17,120 nucleotides of DNA from Oscillospiraceae bacterium (GCA_029098085.1 JAQXNQ010000308.1:1-17120), one strand, 5' to 3'; shown: positions 1 through 6,880, numbered from the stretch's first letter. Made by a program: numbers and translations. The notes: generated by a model not told the origin, from the letters alone.

Positions 1-1
1 C

Positions 2-160
2 GTGCAGGATCTCTGCGGCTACGGCAGCGACACCCGCATGAACACTCCCGGCGTGCCGAACGGAAACTGGACCTTCCGGCTCACCGAAGACGCCCTGCGC
101 CAGATCGATACCGACTGGATGCTGGAGACCAACCGCACCTACCGGAGAAGCAGCTGCTAA
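2..160 (+). CDS. malQ: 4-alpha-glucanotransferase (amylomaltase), C-terminal end only
   Basis: The reading frame is open from the window edge to a TAA at 158-160 and gives the last 52 residues of a protein. The stretch DTRMNTPGVPNGNWTFR matches the conserved C-terminal signature of GH77 4-alpha-glucanotransferases (R-MN-PG-xx-GNW). These cytoplasmic enzymes transfer maltodextrin segments during maltose and glycogen metabolism. The catalytic residues lie upstream of the window and cannot be checked. The C-terminus looks intact. The sequence after it carries a hairpin repeat and then a probable terminator, so malQ is probably the last gene of its transcript. Confidence 0.85.
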   Translation: MQDLCGYGSDTRMNTPGVPNGNWTFRLTEDALRQIDTDWMLETNRTYRRSSC

Positions 161-161
161 C

Positions 162-254
162 GCTTTCGCTCACGCGAAAGCTGCAAGAATGTCTCGCGGC
201 CAAGACGACGGCCGCGCCGCCTGCGGGCGGACGCCATTCTTGCGGATGAGTAAG
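162..254. repeat. REP-like palindromic intergenic repeat, copy A
   Basis: It opens with a perfect 8-bp hairpin (GCTTTCGC, loop TCAC, GCGAAAGC, 162-181). GCAAGAATG at 183-191 is then paired with CATTCTTGC at 235-243, enclosing G+C-rich inner hairpins such as GCGGCC/GGCCGC (196-201/210-215). The opening hairpin plus TGCAAGAA, and the closing TTCTTGCG followed by TGAG, recur in the same order at 16858-16960 with a different middle. Conserved ends around variable inner stems suggest a dispersed REP/BIME-type family. It lies just downstream of malQ and no gene is seen in it. Confidence 0.6.
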
Positions 255-327
255 TCTCCACGGCGTAGGTGCGTATCAATTTCCTTCTTTAGGTGAGTGA
301 CACTTGAGGTGCTTTATCAACACGCTG

Positions 328-358
328 TCCCTCCGCTCCGGCGGGGGGATTTTCTTTT
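328..358 (+). terminator. Intrinsic terminator downstream of malQ
   Basis: TCCCTCCGC (328-336) pairs fully, with one G-U, with GCGGGGGGA (341-349) around a TCCG loop. TTTTCTTTT follows. This probably ends the malQ transcript. It also argues that the open frame extending upstream of 513 is not translated. The rest of the 161-512 interval holds only copy A of the REP-like repeat and G+C-rich sequence with no gene that I can support. Confidence 0.6.
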
Positions 359-512
359 GCACCAAAAAAGGCTCTCCTGCATATTCTCCCGTGACGGAAC
401 GTATCCTTTTCTGAAAGGTAGCTGCCCCTGCGCCCAAGGGCGCGGACGCCGCACCGGCGGCTGCGGAGCCCCGGCAGCTTCCGAAGACCGCCGCCGAGAG
501 ATGGAGCAGGCC

Positions 513-1169
513 ATGGAAACCTTTGAAGAGATGAAAGAGCGCTACCGGCAGGATATGCTGCGCTATGCCAGACAGGTCCGTCCCGATCCGCCCGCAGAGC
601 AGCCCCGGGCGATCCCCGTCCAGCAGAAGCAGTCCCTTTCCGCCATGCCGAAGCAAAAGCCGCAGGCGGTTCTCGTGCAGCAGAAGCAGACCATTCCCCG
701 GATACCGGAGCCGGTGCAGCCCCCAAAGCCTGCTGTTCCGGCAGAGCAGCAGCCCGCTGTCCTTCCCGACCGGGAGGAGAGGGACACCGGCACCGCCATG
801 ATGGTGGTACGCACCTTTACCGCCCGGGAGGCTCTGCCGGTGGGAGGAGCGCTGGTGATCATCAGTCGACAGATACAGGGGCAGCCCACCCTGCAGTGGA
901 CGGGGCTGACCGACGAAAGCGGCAACACGCCGTCCATTCCGCTGCCGGCTCCCGCTGCCAGCCTGTCGGAGGAGCCGGGCCATCCGCAGCCCTACGCCAC
1001 CTACACCATTCAGGCGGCCAAGGACGGCTTTTACACCGCCGAGTTCCGGGGGGTGCCAGTTTTTGCCGGCGTCAGTACGGTGCAGCCGGTGGAGATGATT
1101 CCGCTGCCGGAGCAGGCGGACGGCTCCCGCAGCATGATCGTCGTCGAGCGGGAACCGGACGATTTGTGA
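513..1169 (+). CDS. Carboxypeptidase-regulatory-like beta-sandwich protein of a spore/cell-wall cluster
   Basis: A protein of 218 residues if it starts at 513. I chose 513 because GGAG at 503-506 sits 6 nt upstream; 501 is an alternative. The frame stays open back to about 297, but that would run through a terminator hairpin. The N-terminal third is charged, then Pro/Gln-rich with repeated VQQKQ motifs (a linker). From about residue 95 comes a single beta-sandwich-like domain (MMVVRTFTAREALPVGGALV, then GLTDESGNTPSIPLPAP, then YTIQAAKDGFYTAEFRGVPVF) typical of carboxypeptidase-regulatory-like/transthyretin-like modules. No signal peptide or membrane segment is seen. It lies 22 nt upstream of the SpoIID-like gene and is probably cotranscribed. 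In related clostridia, as I recall, this type of gene commonly precedes a peptidoglycan-binding gene. Exact function is unknown. Confidence 0.7.
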   Translation: METFEEMKERYRQDMLRYARQVRPDPPAEQPRAIPVQQKQSLSAMPKQKPQAVLVQQKQTIPRIPEPVQPPKPAVPAEQQPAVLPDREERDTGTAMMVVRTFTAREALPVGGALVIISRQIQGQPTLQWTGLTDESGNTPSIPLPAPAASLSEEPGHPQPYATYTIQAAKDGFYTAEFRGVPVFAGVSTVQPVEMIPLPEQADGSRSMIVVEREPDDL

Positions 1170-1191
1170 CCGGTAAAAAGGAGGTGCTTTC

Positions 1192-1521
1192 ATGCCCGGA
1201 ATTCCCTATATTCCCCAGTATATCACCGTGCACCTGGGGCCGCCGGCCAGCAACGCCCGCAATGTGACGGTGTCCTTTCCGGATTATATCAAAACCGTGG
1301 CGTCCAGCGAGATCTATCCCACCTGGCCGGAAAATGCCCTGCGAGCCAATATCACGGCCATCGTGACCTTCGCCCTCAACCGGCTCTATACCTCCTGGTA
1401 CCCCAGCCAGGGCTATGATTTTGACATCACCAATTCTACTCAGTACGACCAGGCCTTCGTCTACGGCCGGGACATCTTCGACAACATCAGCACGCTGGTG
1501 GATGAGCTGTTCGATGATTAG
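1192..1521 (+). CDS. N-terminal fragment of the SpoIID-like protein (up to the internal TAG)
   Basis: It encodes 109 residues, MPGIPYIPQYITVHLG onward. The stretch FPDYIKTVASSEIYPTWPEN, followed by ALRANITAIVTFALNR, matches the start of SpoIID/LytB-type domains, which in SpoIID act as lytic transglycosylases on peptidoglycan at engulfment. It lacks the later SQWGT...ILQYYYG part of the domain, so this fragment alone is unlikely to fold into an active enzyme. There is no signal peptide. Confidence 0.65.
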   Translation: MPGIPYIPQYITVHLGPPASNARNVTVSFPDYIKTVASSEIYPTWPENALRANITAIVTFALNRLYTSWYPSQGYDFDITNSTQYDQAFVYGRDIFDNISTLVDELFDD

Positions 1522-1539
1522 ATCCGCCGGGAAGGCAAG

Positions 1540-2607
1540 GTGGAGCCGCTGTTTGCTCAGTTCTGCAACGGCACCACCGTCACCTGCGACGGCCTGTCCC
1601 AGTGGGGAACGGTGGGTCTGGCTGAAAGGGGGCTGAGCCCCTTTGAGATTCTGCAGTATTACTACGGAAACGACATCGAGCTGGTGGAGAACGCCCCCAT
1701 CCAGTACAGCGGAAACCGCACCTACCCCGGCTATCCGCTGGAGCCGGGCGTCCGGAGCGCGGCGGTGCGGCAGCTGCAGTTGATGCTCAACCGGATCTCC
1801 CGCAACTATCCCGCCATTCCCAAGATCAATCCGGTGGACGGCGTTTACGGCGAGCAGACCGGGCAGGCGGTGCGCAAATTCCAGCAGATTTTCCAACTGA
1901 CCCCGGACGGCATCGTGGGCCCCTCCACCTGGAACCGGATGCTGTACATCTACAATTCGGTTCGGCGGCTGGCGGAGCTAGATTCGGAGGGGATGTCCCT
2001 GTCCGAGCTGAGCCTGCTGTTCCCGCAGGTGCTGAAGCTGGGGGAGCAGGGGAGCGGCGTCCGGCTGCTGCAGTACCGACTCGCAGTGCTGGGACAGTAT
2101 ATCCCGGAGCTGCCGGTGATTTCGGTGGACGGCATCTTCGGCCCGGAAACCGAGGAAGCCGTCAAGGCCTTCCAGCGGTACGCCGGACTCAGCCCCGACG
2201 GCGTGGTGGGGGAAAGCACCTGGAACGCCATTCTGCGCTATTACCGGGGCGTGCTGGCCAGCCTGCCCCCGAGCCAGCTGGGCGAGGAGCCGCCCCTGGC
2301 CTATCCCGGTTCGCCCCTGTCCTACGGCAGCCGGGGCAGCGATGTGGCGGCGCTGCAAAGCTATCTGACCGTCATTTCCCGGGAGTTTCCGTCCATTCCG
2401 GCGGTGGCCGCTACCGGCTACTTCGGGGATGAAACCCGCAACGCGGTGCGCATCTTCCAGAATGAGAACAACCTGACGCCGGACGGCATCGTGGGCCCCG
2501 CCACCTGGGACGCCATCGCCGGAACCTACGGCGATATTCTGTCCGGCTACAGCCGGCAGCGGGGGCAGTATCAGAGCGCCTCCGGCAGGGAAGGAGGCAG
2601 CTTATGA
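1540..2607 (+). CDS. C-terminal fragment: end of SpoIID-like domain plus three peptidoglycan-binding modules
   Basis: It could be made by restart at GTG 1540, since GGGAAGG lies at 1529-1535, only 4 nt upstream and just after the internal stop. It begins with the rest of the SpoIID-like domain (GLSQWGTVGLAERGLSPFEILQYYYG). Three PG_binding_1-type modules follow, each ending in a clear copy of the signature: DGIVGPSTWNRM, DGVVGESTWNAI and DGIVGPATWDAI. Such modules hold proteins on the cell wall or spore cortex. The gene ends at TGA 2605-2607, overlapping the next gene by 4 nt (ATGA), which indicates translational coupling. Confidence 0.65.
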   Translation: MEPLFAQFCNGTTVTCDGLSQWGTVGLAERGLSPFEILQYYYGNDIELVENAPIQYSGNRTYPGYPLEPGVRSAAVRQLQLMLNRISRNYPAIPKINPVDGVYGEQTGQAVRKFQQIFQLTPDGIVGPSTWNRMLYIYNSVRRLAELDSEGMSLSELSLLFPQVLKLGEQGSGVRLLQYRLAVLGQYIPELPVISVDGIFGPETEEAVKAFQRYAGLSPDGVVGESTWNAILRYYRGVLASLPPSQLGEEPPLAYPGSPLSYGSRGSDVAALQSYLTVISREFPSIPAVAATGYFGDETRNAVRIFQNENNLTPDGIVGPATWDAIAGTYGDILSGYSRQRGQYQSASGREGGSL

Positions 2608-3149
2608 CCCAGACCATCGATTCGTTCGGACTGATCCGGGAGCTGCAGACCTATCTGCGGCAGATCTTCCGGGAGGACGGCAGTCCGCCGCTGCAGATGA
2701 CCGGCGTATACGACGATCCGACCCGTCAGGCCGTGGCCCGGGTTCAGCAGCAGGCCGGTCTGCCGGCAGACGGAGAGCTGAACTTTGCCGCCTGGGAGGC
2801 GGTGAGCCGGGCCTATCGGAAGGCGAACGCCCGCTTTGCCGCTCCGGCGCTGCTGGATCTGTTCCCGTCGGCGGATTTTCTGCTGGGCAGGGGCGCATCC
2901 GGCAATCTGGTGCTGGGCATGCAGCTGCTGCTCCGGTTCCTGTCCGAAAAAGACCGCAACGTCCCCGCCGCCGAGCAAACCGGCAGCTTCGGCCCCGACA
3001 CCGAGCAGGCGGTGCAGGCGCTCCAGCGGAAGGCCGGTCTGCCGGTCACCGGCGTCATCAACGCCGAAACCTGGAACCGGATGGCGCTGCTGTACAATTT
3101 CATCAGCAAGGTGCGGTTTGACGCGCAGATTCATGAAGGCGAGGTCTGA
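2604..3149 (+). CDS. Small peptidoglycan-binding protein with two modules
   Basis: A protein of 181 residues starting in an ATGA overlap with the previous gene. GGAAGGAGG at 2589-2597 is its ribosome site. It has two degenerate PG_binding_1-like modules. The first covers residues ~10-70 (LQTYLRQIF, then GVYDDPTRQAVARVQQQAGL). The second covers ~95-165 (LGMQLLLRFLSEK, then GSFGPDTEQAVQALQRKAGL and ending TGVINAETWNRM). There is no signal peptide, membrane segment or catalytic domain, so it is probably a structural or targeting partner of the SpoIID-like protein. The modules resemble those of the upstream gene, which suggests duplication. A strong terminator follows, making this the last gene of the cluster. 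Confidence 0.75.
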   Translation: MTQTIDSFGLIRELQTYLRQIFREDGSPPLQMTGVYDDPTRQAVARVQQQAGLPADGELNFAAWEAVSRAYRKANARFAAPALLDLFPSADFLLGRGASGNLVLGMQLLLRFLSEKDRNVPAAEQTGSFGPDTEQAVQALQRKAGLPVTGVINAETWNRMALLYNFISKVRFDAQIHEGEV

Positions 3150-3167
3150 CAGCTTCGCTCATTTTCC

Positions 3168-3206
3168 AAGGCCCTTCGGAGAAAAGCACTCCGAAGGGCC
3201 TTTTTT
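3168..3206 (+). terminator. Strong intrinsic terminator of the cell-wall cluster
   Basis: A perfect 13-bp stem, AAGGCCCTTCGGA / TCCGAAGGGCCTT, with a 9-nt loop GAAAAGCAC, followed by TTTTTT. It lies 18 nt after the stop of the small peptidoglycan-binding gene. Confidence 0.9.
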
Positions 3207-3282
3207 CGCCATCCATCGACCTGTTTCGGTAAACTTCACAAATATTCCAGGGATTTCCACATGAGATTGTCCGCTGAAAAGT

Positions 3283-3318
3283 TTGCAATCTTTGTGTTAA
3301 GCAGATATAATATATCTG
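3283..3318 (+). promoter_or_regulatory. Sigma-A-type promoter of prs with a palindrome over the -10
   Basis: TTGCAA (-35, 3283-3288), a 17-bp spacer and a perfect TATAAT (-10, 3306-3311). The -10 lies inside a perfect 17-base palindrome, CAGATATAATATATCTG (3302-3318). The ribosome site AGGAGGAG at 3348-3355 and ATG 3365 follow. The palindrome could be an operator, or may simply help melting. The promoter call is firm; the operator idea is speculative. Confidence 0.7.
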
Positions 3319-3364
3319 TAATATGTCCGTTTTGAGAACATAGAAACAGGAGGAGTTTGCGCGT

Positions 3365-4528
3365 ATGGATTCTATTCATGAGGTTTCAATTCCTGTTGGC
3401 CCTCTGAGCATCGTCGGCATGAAGGGATGCGAAGAGCTGATCGGCAAGGTGGACCGCTATCTGTCCGACTGGAGATCCCAGCGGCATGGAGAGCTGATGA
3501 GCGACGGAGATTTCATCGGCTACTGCCGGGACACCTACCAGATCCGGACCGATTGCCCCCGTTTCGGCACCGGCGAAGCCAAGGGCACCATCAAGCAGTC
3601 TGTCAGAGGTCATGACCTGTACATCCTTGTGGACTGCTTCAACTACGGCGTGACCTACAAGATGTACGGTCAGACCGTTCCCATGAGCCCCGATGACCAC
3701 TATCAGGACCTGAAGCGCATCATCGCTTCCGCCAGCGGCAAGGCCAGACGGATCAGCGTCATCATGCCCATGCTCTACGAGGGCCGGCAGCACAAGCGCA
3801 CCTCCAGAGAGTCTCTGGACTGCGCCCTCTGCCTGCAGGAGCTGGTCAACATGGGTGTGGACAACCTGATCACCTTCGACGCTCACGACGCCCGGGTGCA
3901 GAATGCCATCCCCCTGAAGGGCTTTGAGAACGTGGCGCCCACCTATCAGTTCCTGAAGGCCATGATCAACACGGTGCCTGATCTGAAGATCGACAAGAAC
4001 CACATCATGATCATCTCTCCCGACGAGGGCGGCATGTCCCGCTGCATGTACTATTCGTCGGTGCTGGGCGTGGATCTGGGCATGTTCTACAAGCGCCGGG
4101 ACTACTCGGTGGTGGTCAACGGCAAGAACCCCATCGTGGCCCATGAATTCCTGGGCGACAGCGTCGAGGGCAAGGATCTGATCATCGTCGACGACATGAT
4201 CTCCTCCGGCGAGTCGGTGCTGGATATTGCCGACCAGCTGAAGAAGAGAGGCGCCCGCCGGATCTTCGTCTGCGCCAGCTTCGGCCTGTTTGTGGAAGGA
4301 CTGGACAAGTTCGATGCCGCCTATGCAAACGGCAGCATCACCAAGGTCTTCACCACCAACCTGATCTACCAGACCCCCGAGCTGCTCTCCCGGGAATGGT
4401 ATCGTTCGGTGGATATGTCCAAGTATATCGCCTATATCATCGATACCCTCAACCACGATCAGTCCATCAGCAACCTGCTGGATCCCGTGCACCGGATCAA
4501 CAAGCTGCTGGAAAGAGTCCGCGGTTAA
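3365..4528 (+). CDS. prs: Ribose-phosphate pyrophosphokinase (PRPP synthetase), long clostridial form
   Basis: The enzyme makes 5-phosphoribosyl-1-pyrophosphate from ribose 5-phosphate and ATP in the cytoplasm; PRPP feeds purine, pyrimidine, NAD, His and Trp synthesis. Visible motifs are the ATP-binding loop region MPMLYEGRQHKR (~135-146), FDAHD (171-175, equivalent of the family's metal-binding DLHA region), PDEGG (219-223) and the PRPP-binding loop VDDMISSGES (275-284). At 387 residues it is longer than the usual ~315, mainly through an N-terminal extension, as in a clostridial subgroup. The start is fixed by AGGAGGAG ending 9 nt upstream. It is a single-gene transcript with its own promoter and terminator. 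Confidence 0.92.
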   Translation: MDSIHEVSIPVGPLSIVGMKGCEELIGKVDRYLSDWRSQRHGELMSDGDFIGYCRDTYQIRTDCPRFGTGEAKGTIKQSVRGHDLYILVDCFNYGVTYKMYGQTVPMSPDDHYQDLKRIIASASGKARRISVIMPMLYEGRQHKRTSRESLDCALCLQELVNMGVDNLITFDAHDARVQNAIPLKGFENVAPTYQFLKAMINTVPDLKIDKNHIMIISPDEGGMSRCMYYSSVLGVDLGMFYKRRDYSVVVNGKNPIVAHEFLGDSVEGKDLIIVDDMISSGESVLDIADQLKKRGARRIFVCASFGLFVEGLDKFDAAYANGSITKVFTTNLIYQTPELLSREWYRSVDMSKYIAYIIDTLNHDQSISNLLDPVHRINKLLERVRG

Positions 4529-4544
4529 TATCCTCAGAATGGAC

Positions 4545-4578
4545 AAGCCCGCTCCCCGGAACAGGGGAGCGGGCTTTT
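4545..4578 (+). terminator. Intrinsic terminator of prs
   Basis: A perfect 13-bp stem, AAGCCCGCTCCCC / GGGGAGCGGGCTT, with loop GGAACA and a short T run at its 3' end. It starts 16 nt after the prs stop codon. Confidence 0.85.
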
Positions 4579-4580
4579 GC

Positions 4581-4658
4581 GTGTCAATAAAGCCGCTGCT
4601 GATTGACGGTTTGCACAAACAGGCAGCTCACTTTCAATGGGCTGCCAAGTCAAAAAAG
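4581..4658 (-). repeat. Degenerate half-copy of the MITE-like element, inverted
   Basis: Read on the - strand, this aligns almost end to end with the right part of the element at 13443-13743. The shared order is AAAACTTT, CTTGGCA, GAAAGT, a near-identical TGTTTGTGCAAA core, CAAT, GCAG, then TTT and GACA at the outer end. It contains its own hairpin GGCAGC/GCTGCC (4622-4627/4641-4646). The hairpin string and the left end are missing. It fills the gap between the prs terminator and the convergent gene's stop codon. Confidence 0.6.
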
Positions 4659-4676
4659 TTTTGCCGGCGCATATCC

Positions 4677-6539
4677 TTATTGAACCTGAACCTCGTCTGT
4701 GTCGAAATTTACGGTCACGGTGGTGCCGTCGGCGAAAACGGTACGCTGGATCCGGCGGTCGGGTGTAAGGAATTCATGACGGAGCATGGGCTGGAGAGCA
4801 AGTTTTTCCGCGTTTTCGCATACTTCCGTGACTTCCGCGATTTCCGCATCATCCGCAGTGATGGAGAGGTACAGCGGTCCGCCGTTGAGCCATGCATGAG
4901 CATACGCGCTGTCGCTGGCCGGAATACCCCAGCCGCCCCGCTGATTCTTACGTCCGATCCACGGGACAACCACGCAGTCGTGATAAACCAGATTCAGAAG
5001 CGGGATCGGAATTCCCACTGCTTCGGCATCGTTTGCCCCGAGATTTGAAGTGAAGTACGGCGCATGGTGGCAGAGAATCTGGGATGGCAGGATGCAGTCG
5101 AGAACCTCTTCCGAGCTTGGAATGATCCCGCGGGAGGTCAGATGGTCGAGACATTCTCTGCGGTAGGCTGCGCACTGTTCACGGGTCGCCGGATGAGCGG
5201 GATTGAAGCATTCGTCCAGGCTGACTACGGAAAAGACGTCCAGATATGCCGCTTCCACACCGATTCCGAGGGCTTCAAAGACCGCATAATTCCGGCGTAC
5301 ATAATCGCGTGCCACGGATGAGCAGAGCCAGGAGTGCTTTCCGCCGTACCAGATCGAGCAGAACGGATGCGAACCGTCCGGGTTTGTGATGGCGCTATCA
5401 AAGGAAAAGGATGGCGCGTCGTAGTAGTAATCGCGGTATTGGTCATGAATTCCGAAAATGAATCCGCAGCCTGTCGTCGTGTCCGCAAGCTCCCTCATTC
5501 CTTCAGCTCCGCCTGCGGCTTCATGGGGCGGAAACGGATCGGGATGCAGATTGTCGTAGCCGTGATTGCCCCAGCCGTCAAAATGCGTATAGGCTTTCCG
5601 GACTCCTTTGCGGTGCAGCTGGCGAATCTGTTCCGCCCGGGTATGGAACGGGACGCAGCTGTCGTTGAAGTCCGGATCATCGGGTCTATAATAGTCGGAT
5701 TCGGGCGAAACATGGGTGGCGATGCCGCAATGAATCACCGGACAGCCGGGCAGCTTTTCCACCTTCGGATTCCGGGCAATTTTTTCCCGCAGGGTTACAA
5801 GCCGTCCGCGCTGTCTGACATAGGTACGGTAGGAGGACGCAAAATCGTTGTAGCTGCAGTTTTCCATGAAACGGTACAGCATTTTACGCGGGTACGCCAT
5901 GAAACCGAGCGAGGGAATCCACAGCGGTGCAGCCTTTTCTCCGCCGTTTTGATAGCGCAGCTCGTATTTTACGTCGTAAGGGGTGTCGTATATGGCAAGA
6001 TAGCCCGTATTTTTGCGGACCTGACCGAAGATGGGCATATAACCGTCCCGTTCAAATACCTGTCCTCCGGCAAGGCGAATCTGCGTACCTGCCGGGACAA
6101 GCGTACCCTGCATCCGGGAAAGTACGGTGTAGGATTCCGGCAGGTTGTCGTCGGTGAGGTCCGGTTTATCGCCGTATGCGGTACCGAAATCGAAGGGCGC
6201 GGGGAAACTGATATGCGCAATTTCGCAGCGGCTGTCTCCTTCCGCCTGAAGAGTGAAATATACGTCGTCGGTAAGAACTTCTATTTCTGCTTTGGTGCGG
6301 ATGATCAGACGGTGGGAGCCGAAATCCGAATAGACAGCGGCGATTCCTTCCGTGGTTCCGGTTTTGCAGATGCCTTCGCTTTCAGGCTCGGGAAAGGGAA
6401 GGGCAGTGCCGTCGCTGAACCGGACGTACGGGCGTTCGGACATCTGCCACACGCTGCCGGCGATTTCCACAGCGTAGGTACATGCGGAGGGGTCGCCTGA
6501 GAGAGTAAGATTGCGTCCGTGGATTATGTAGGATGCCAT
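4677..6539 (-). CDS. Putative cytoplasmic glycoside hydrolase, DUF5696-like
   Basis: A protein of 620 residues. The start is ATG 6539 because AAAGGAGGAG lies 6 nt upstream; the ATG 21 nt earlier overlaps that ribosome site. Residues ~1-260 look like a beta-sandwich, and the rest like a TIM barrel. Motifs seen: HFDGWG (~319-324), NLHPDPFPP, IHDQYRDYY (~364-372), WYGG, AYLDVF (Asp ~434, a nucleophile-like Asp at a strand end), SSEE (~475-478) and a late beta domain. The layout recalls DUF5696 proteins and GH101-like hydrolases, from recall only; the substrate cannot be named. There is no signal peptide, so the substrate would be imported. No transporter or regulator gene is adjacent. Codon choice is less strictly G/C-ending than in its neighbours, hinting at acquisition. 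It lies 75 nt downstream of DUF4250 and may be cotranscribed. Confidence 0.6.
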   Translation of the reverse strand: MASYIIHGRNLTLSGDPSACTYAVEIAGSVWQMSERPYVRFSDGTALPFPEPESEGICKTGTTEGIAAVYSDFGSHRLIIRTKAEIEVLTDDVYFTLQAEGDSRCEIAHISFPAPFDFGTAYGDKPDLTDDNLPESYTVLSRMQGTLVPAGTQIRLAGGQVFERDGYMPIFGQVRKNTGYLAIYDTPYDVKYELRYQNGGEKAAPLWIPSLGFMAYPRKMLYRFMENCSYNDFASSYRTYVRQRGRLVTLREKIARNPKVEKLPGCPVIHCGIATHVSPESDYYRPDDPDFNDSCVPFHTRAEQIRQLHRKGVRKAYTHFDGWGNHGYDNLHPDPFPPHEAAGGAEGMRELADTTTGCGFIFGIHDQYRDYYYDAPSFSFDSAITNPDGSHPFCSIWYGGKHSWLCSSVARDYVRRNYAVFEALGIGVEAAYLDVFSVVSLDECFNPAHPATREQCAAYRRECLDHLTSRGIIPSSEEVLDCILPSQILCHHAPYFTSNLGANDAEAVGIPIPLLNLVYHDCVVVPWIGRKNQRGGWGIPASDSAYAHAWLNGGPLYLSITADDAEIAEVTEVCENAEKLALQPMLRHEFLTPDRRIQRTVFADGTTVTVNFDTDEVQVQ

Positions 6540-6614
6540 GATGTACTCCTCCTTTTTCAATATTCAGGGGGCGCAGCCCCGATTCACTTTAACGGTTTAC
6601 GATTACCTCTTCGC

Positions 6615-6800
6615 TCAATTCTGGCGTACAAACTGGTTCCGCTCTTCCCGGTAGACATACCGCAGGGAAGCAAGGGCTTGCTCCAGCTCGCTGCGGCTGA
6701 CGTCCTCACTCCGGCAGAGCTCGTCCAGGCTGGGGTAGAAATCCCGCAGCTTTGTATTGACCACGCTCAGCAGCATGGCCGGATCCTTGGGCAGACTCAT
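6615..6800 (-). CDS. DUF4250 domain small protein
   Basis: A protein of 61 residues, MSLPKDPAMLLSVVNTKLRD onward, ending in LRYVYREERNQFVRQN. Both MLLSVVNTKLRDFYPSLDELC and the terminal Tyr-x-x-x-x-NQF are hallmarks of DUF4250, a Firmicute family of unknown function. ATG 6800 is chosen over 6824 for two reasons: AAAGGA lies 8 nt upstream, and a TATAAT -10 (6823-6828) overlaps the upstream ATG. There is no signal or membrane segment; it is probably a small helical cytoplasmic protein. A short hairpin (CGGGGCTGCGCCCC, around 6568-6581 on the - strand) sits between it and the next gene. Confidence 0.8.
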   Translation of the reverse strand: MSLPKDPAMLLSVVNTKLRDFYPSLDELCRSEDVSRSELEQALASLRYVYREERNQFVRQN

Positions 6801-6822
6801 CTTCATCATCCTTTCGCTCTCC

Positions 6823-6828
6823 ATTATA
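6823..6828 (-). promoter_or_regulatory. Probable -10 box of the DUF4250 gene
   Basis: On the - strand a perfect TATAAT lies 22 nt before ATG 6800. No good -35 is visible about 17 bp upstream (only an A/T-rich stretch around 6846-6851). It is back to back with the htpG promoter. Confidence 0.4.
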
Positions 6829-6880
6829 GCGCGCCGCCGCCGACCAAATTTTAAGAAGCTGTTAAATTTCAGAAAAACAC

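Larger units (their letters stand above)
1192..2607 (+). pseudogene. SpoIID-like / peptidoglycan-binding protein gene interrupted by an in-frame TAG
   Basis: One reading frame of 471 codons has TAG at codon 110 (1519-1521). The protein sequence resumes at once in the same frame with no frameshift. The stop falls inside the N-terminal SpoIID-like domain: the sequence reads LVDELFDD, stop, IRREGKVEPLFAQ. I recall relatives having a Tyr codon here (DYIRR), and TAC or TAT to TAG is one base change. Three peptidoglycan-binding modules follow. The ribosome site is strong (AAAAGGAGGTG, 1175-1185). The rest of the gene is undamaged, so the change is recent, an assembly or sequencing error, or the stop is read through. 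The two halves are listed separately below. Confidence 0.75.

Noticed and set aside
361..420. Possible sporulation sigma factor promoter (AC, then about 17 nt, then CATATTCT near 389) upstream of the cell-wall cluster
   Set aside because: The motif is too short and degenerate to separate from chance in this A/T-richer patch.
297..512. N-terminal extension of the beta-sandwich gene back to 297
   Set aside because: It would translate through a terminator hairpin (328-358). The extra residues are Arg/Gly/Cys-rich with no homology that I recognise, and a ribosome site precedes 513.
5334..6500. A 388-residue + strand open frame opposite the putative hydrolase
   Set aside because: The - strand frame has a textbook ribosome site, a good start and enzyme-like motifs. 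The + strand product has none.
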